Assembly: GCA_947372575.1 (NCBI GenBank)
Contig: CANBUF010000103.1
Span: forward strand, 1 to 6,821
Direction: 5' to 3'
DNA length: 6,821 bases
Origin: Alcaligenaceae bacterium
GTDB taxonomy: Bacteria; Pseudomonadota; Gammaproteobacteria; Burkholderiales; Burkholderiaceae
Below the pieces are notes generated by a model. That model was not told the origin of the DNA, did not search any database, and saw only the letters and a program-made list of their open reading frames with translations. Below are positions 5,139 through 6,821 of the stretch, in pieces. Position 1 is the first letter of the stretch. Every line of letters begins with the position of its first letter. A program made the translations under genes and the position numbers.

Positions 5139-6143
5139 GTGTCGGCTGGCGTTTCGCCACTTGATGAGGCGGCCGTGACACAGTCTGCTCAGCCAACTGG
5201 CCTGCCCCCTGCGGTCAGCCAGTGGCTGACCCACCTGGAACAAAACCGTCGATATTCAACGCATACACTCTCTGCATATCGTCGGGACCTGCAGCAGCTC
5301 CTTCTGATTGCCGATGGCAAGCCCCTTGAACAACTGGTCAATGGCAATATCCGTCACTTTCTGGCGCGCCTGCATGCGCAGGGACACGGGCCTCGGAGCC
5401 TCGCGCGGATGCTTGCCGCCTGGCGTGGCTTTTTTAAATGGTGGGCACCGCAATCCGGCATGCCAAACAATCCCGCAGCAGACGTGCGTGCACCTAAAGC
5501 ACCACGCGCACTCCCCAAAGCACTCTCGGTCGATCAGACCCAGGCCTTACTCGATGCACCAGTGCTGGTCGCGCAGCAAGACCCGATTTCACTACGTGAC
5601 CGCGCCATCTTTGAGTTGTTTTACTCAAGCGGCCTGCGCCTGGGTGAGCTGGTCAGCCTTGATCTGATGTACATCCAGACTAAAGACTACACCTCGACGA
5701 GCTGGATCAATCTGCCAGATCACGAGGTTCATGTGCTGGGTAAAGGCGGCAAACGACGCACGGTGCCAATCGGTGCGCAGGCCTTGGCGGCCCTAAAGAA
5801 TTGGCAAGAAGTTCGCCCGCAACTGGCTCGCCCTCAAGTCACAGGCGATGCTGCTGCGGCGCTTTTTCTGGGTGCCCGCGGACACCGGATCAGCCCGCGC
5901 GTCATCCAGGCACAGCTCACAAAACTCGCCATTCTCGCAGGCCTGCCCACGCACGTACATCCTCATGTGCTGCGCCATAGCTTTGCCAGCCACGTCCTCC
6001 AATCTGCCCAGGATTTACGCGCCGTACAAGAAATGCTGGGTCATGCCAACATCTCCACGACCCAGCTCTATACCAGACTGGATTTCCAGCATCTCGCAAA
6101 AGCGTATGATTCCGCGCATCCCCGCGCTGGCCGGAAAACTTGA
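5139..6143 (+). CDS. xerC: Tyrosine site-specific recombinase XerC
   Basis: Tyrosine recombinase that acts with XerD at the dif site to resolve chromosome dimers at cell division. Counting from the GTG at 5139 the product is 334 residues. The N-terminal SAM-like DNA-binding domain (about 23-115) includes RRYSTHTLSAYRRDL. The catalytic domain has R167 (SSGLRLGEL), K202 (GKGGKRRTVP), H276 and R279 (HPHVLRHSFASH), H302 (LGHANISTTQ) and nucleophile Y311 (LYTRLDF). The core looks intact. The gap between R167 and K202 is 35 residues, about 11 more than I recall for E. coli XerC, due to a segment around residues 177-195. The start is doubtful: the frame stays open to a CTG at 5100 that has an ideal AGGAGG, which would add 13 residues. 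It follows DUF484 by 56 bp, or 17 bp with the CTG start. Confidence 0.96.
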   Translation: MSAGVSPLDEAAVTQSAQPTGLPPAVSQWLTHLEQNRRYSTHTLSAYRRDLQQLLLIADGKPLEQLVNGNIRHFLARLHAQGHGPRSLARMLAAWRGFFKWWAPQSGMPNNPAADVRAPKAPRALPKALSVDQTQALLDAPVLVAQQDPISLRDRAIFELFYSSGLRLGELVSLDLMYIQTKDYTSTSWINLPDHEVHVLGKGGKRRTVPIGAQALAALKNWQEVRPQLARPQVTGDAAAALFLGARGHRISPRVIQAQLTKLAILAGLPTHVHPHVLRHSFASHVLQSAQDLRAVQEMLGHANISTTQLYTRLDFQHLAKAYDSAHPRAGRKT

Positions 6144-6286
6144 CGATTGTTTCGCGAATCTTACAAATTCGTTACAAAACAAGCAGTTAAAGTCAATAAT
6201 CTGATAAAAATGATTGAATTTTCCTCTTGAAATCCAGCCGATTGCCCCAATTTAGTTAAATTAGTATCTATGTGGCCCCGTACTCA

Positions 6287-6313
6287 GGCAAACACCTAAT
6301 TAAATTGTTTGCC
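6287..6313 (+). repeat. Inverted repeat / potential hairpin in the GTPase leader
   Basis: GGCAAAC (6287-6293) pairs with GTTTGCC (6307-6313), a 7-bp stem around a 13-nt AT-rich loop that itself contains AATT...AATT. A further CAG (6284-6286-type) to CTG match continues outside with a small bulge. No T tract follows, so it is not an intrinsic terminator; it could be a leader hairpin or a protein site. Confidence 0.4.
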
Positions 6314-6370
6314 GCCTGACGTGGGCTGTGCTGTAATCCGGCGTTCGCCTTGTTGCGAATGTGTGATCCC

Positions 6371-6383
6371 GGTGCGATGCACC
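6371..6383 (+). repeat. 13-bp near-palindrome GGTGCGATGCACC
   Basis: A 5-bp stem, GGTGC/GCACC, with a 3-nt centre, about 30 bp before the GTPase start. An almost identical sequence, GGTGCGTTGCACC, sits at 2274-2286 inside the metK leader. In both places the + strand continues with CC and then TACCT shortly afterwards. Confidence 0.45.
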
Positions 6384-6411
6384 CTTACCTGTTTCAGAAG
6401 TTGGTTGGCTC

Positions 6412-6821
6412 ATGAATTCCCCTCGCAATCCGGACGAAATGGTCCCCGTCACAATCCTCACCGGCTTTCTCGGTGCTGGCAAAACCACGTTGCTCAAACG
6501 CATCCTGACCGAATATCACGGCAAGCGTATTGCCGTGATTGAAAATGAATTCGGGCCTGAGAGCATTGATAACGACTTGCTGGTCACCGACCAGGAAGAA
6601 GAAATCATTGAGCTGTCCAACGGCTGCGTCTGCTGCACGGTGCGGGGCGACCTGATGCGCACACTCAATGACCTGCGCGTGCGTCGCCAGGCAGGCGAGC
6701 TGAATTTTGAGCGCGTCATCATTGAGACCACCGGCATGGCCAATCCAGGTCCGGTGTGCCAGACGTTCTTTATGGACGATGATATTGCGGACTACTACCG
6801 CCTGGATGCGGTCGTCACCAT
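6412..6821 (+). CDS. COG0523/CobW-family GTPase, putative metallochaperone (3' truncated by window edge)
   Basis: The first 136 residues of a G3E-class P-loop GTPase. Walker A is GFLGAGKTT (18-26), then [15 protein letters not shown] (43-57), the family CxCC metal-binding motif in NGCVCC (70-75), and the Walker [12 protein letters not shown] region (105-115). The pattern is that of COG0523 proteins of the YjiA/YeiR type rather than of cobalamin-specific CobW. From the family, it would bind Zn(II) or another divalent metal and deliver it in a GTP-dependent way, often during zinc limitation. The ATG at 6412 starts a short leader before the first beta strand; the Shine-Dalgarno sequence is weak. 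No Zur box was identified upstream and no cobalamin gene is in view, so the metal and client remain unknown. The C-terminal CobW_C domain lies beyond the window. Confidence 0.94.
   Translation, partial: MNSPRNPDEMVPVTILTGFLGAGKTTLLKRILTEYHGKRIAVIENEFGPESIDNDLLVTDQEEEIIELSNGCVCCTVRGDLMRTLNDLRVRRQAGELNFERVIIETTGMANPGPVCQTFFMDDDIADYYRLDAVVT

Larger units (their letters stand above)
6144..6411. other. AT-rich intergenic region between xerC and the CobW-type GTPase gene
   Basis: This 268-bp stretch contains no convincing gene. Its first half is clearly richer in A+T than the flanking genes. It holds TTACAAA twice (6161-6167, 6172-6178; 11-bp period), an 8-bp palindrome TTCGCGAA (6151-6158), and a weak promoter reading TTACAA (6172-6177), 17 bp, AATAAT (6195-6200), whose -35 matches consensus at only 3 of 6 positions. 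Further on are a perfect inverted repeat AATTTA-GT-TAAATT (6249-6262) and several potential RNA hairpins listed separately or in the findings. No hairpin with a T tract marks the end of xerC. No Zur-type operator was recognised. Confidence 0.6.

Noticed and set aside
6144..6411. A Zur box or dif-like site near xerC and the GTPase gene.
   Set aside because: No sequence resembling the Zur dyad or a 28-bp dif core was recognised; the palindrome at 6249-6262 does not fit either.
6309..6542. A 77-codon + strand open frame starting in the GTPase leader.
   Set aside because: It overlaps the COG0523 gene in another frame, has no ribosome site, and its product (many Cys and Arg) looks like out-of-frame translation.
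1..6821. Mobile, defence, CRISPR or phage elements.
   Set aside because: No repeat array, transposase or terminal repeats were seen. XerC is the core chromosomal recombinase in its conserved dapF-DUF484 context, not an integrase of an island.

Overview
The window looks like chromosomal DNA from a betaproteobacterium of the order Burkholderiales, most likely the family Alcaligenaceae (the Bordetella/Alcaligenes/Advenella side). The evidence is a Bug/TctC-type solute-binding protein gene, the order lpxL-dapF-DUF484-xerC divergent from metK, and protein sequences typical of that group. GC content is moderate by eye, which argues against the very GC-rich Bordetella/Achromobacter species. The genus cannot be fixed from sequence alone.

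Layout. Bases 1-743 (+) hold the 3' part of a periplasmic Bug/TctC-family binding protein gene. A 70-codon Cys-rich DUF1289 gene (758-970, -) converges on it with a 14-bp gap. A strong intrinsic terminator (995-1033, -) separates this small gene from metK (1068-2231, -), which encodes S-adenosylmethionine synthetase. Between metK and lpxL (2232-2478) lies a long structured metK leader with a sigma70-like promoter. The next block is entirely on the + strand: an LpxL/HtrB-type lipid A acyltransferase (2479-3453), dapF (3508-4380), a DUF484 protein (4405-5082) and xerC (5139-6143). After a 268-bp AT-rich spacer comes the 5' part of a COG0523/CobW-type GTPase (6412 to the window edge).

How the parts fit. 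MetK makes SAM. Its leader can fold into an H-type pseudoknot resembling the SAM-II riboswitch: L1 starts TGAGTTAACCG, a downstream GCTAAA lies in the internal loop of P2, and an A-rich L3 carries an inserted hairpin. A separate downstream fold pairs the metK Shine-Dalgarno sequence in an 8-bp helix. Together these suggest translational feedback of SAM on its own synthetase. This is the most interesting element in the window. The dapF-DUF484-xerC order matches the classical dapF-yigA-xerC block of Escherichia coli and links cell-wall/lysine precursor synthesis with chromosome-dimer resolution; here lpxL precedes it.

Other points of interest are a likely non-canonical CTG start for xerC (the only good Shine-Dalgarno sequence sits 5 nt before an in-frame CTG), a possible leaderless dapF, an 8-bp direct repeat with a 10-bp period at the metK promoter, and a 13-bp near-palindrome occurring in both long intergenic regions. 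There is no sign of a CRISPR array, insertion sequence, tRNA or rRNA, and no evidence of a defence or mobile island. Most of the window is conserved core genome.
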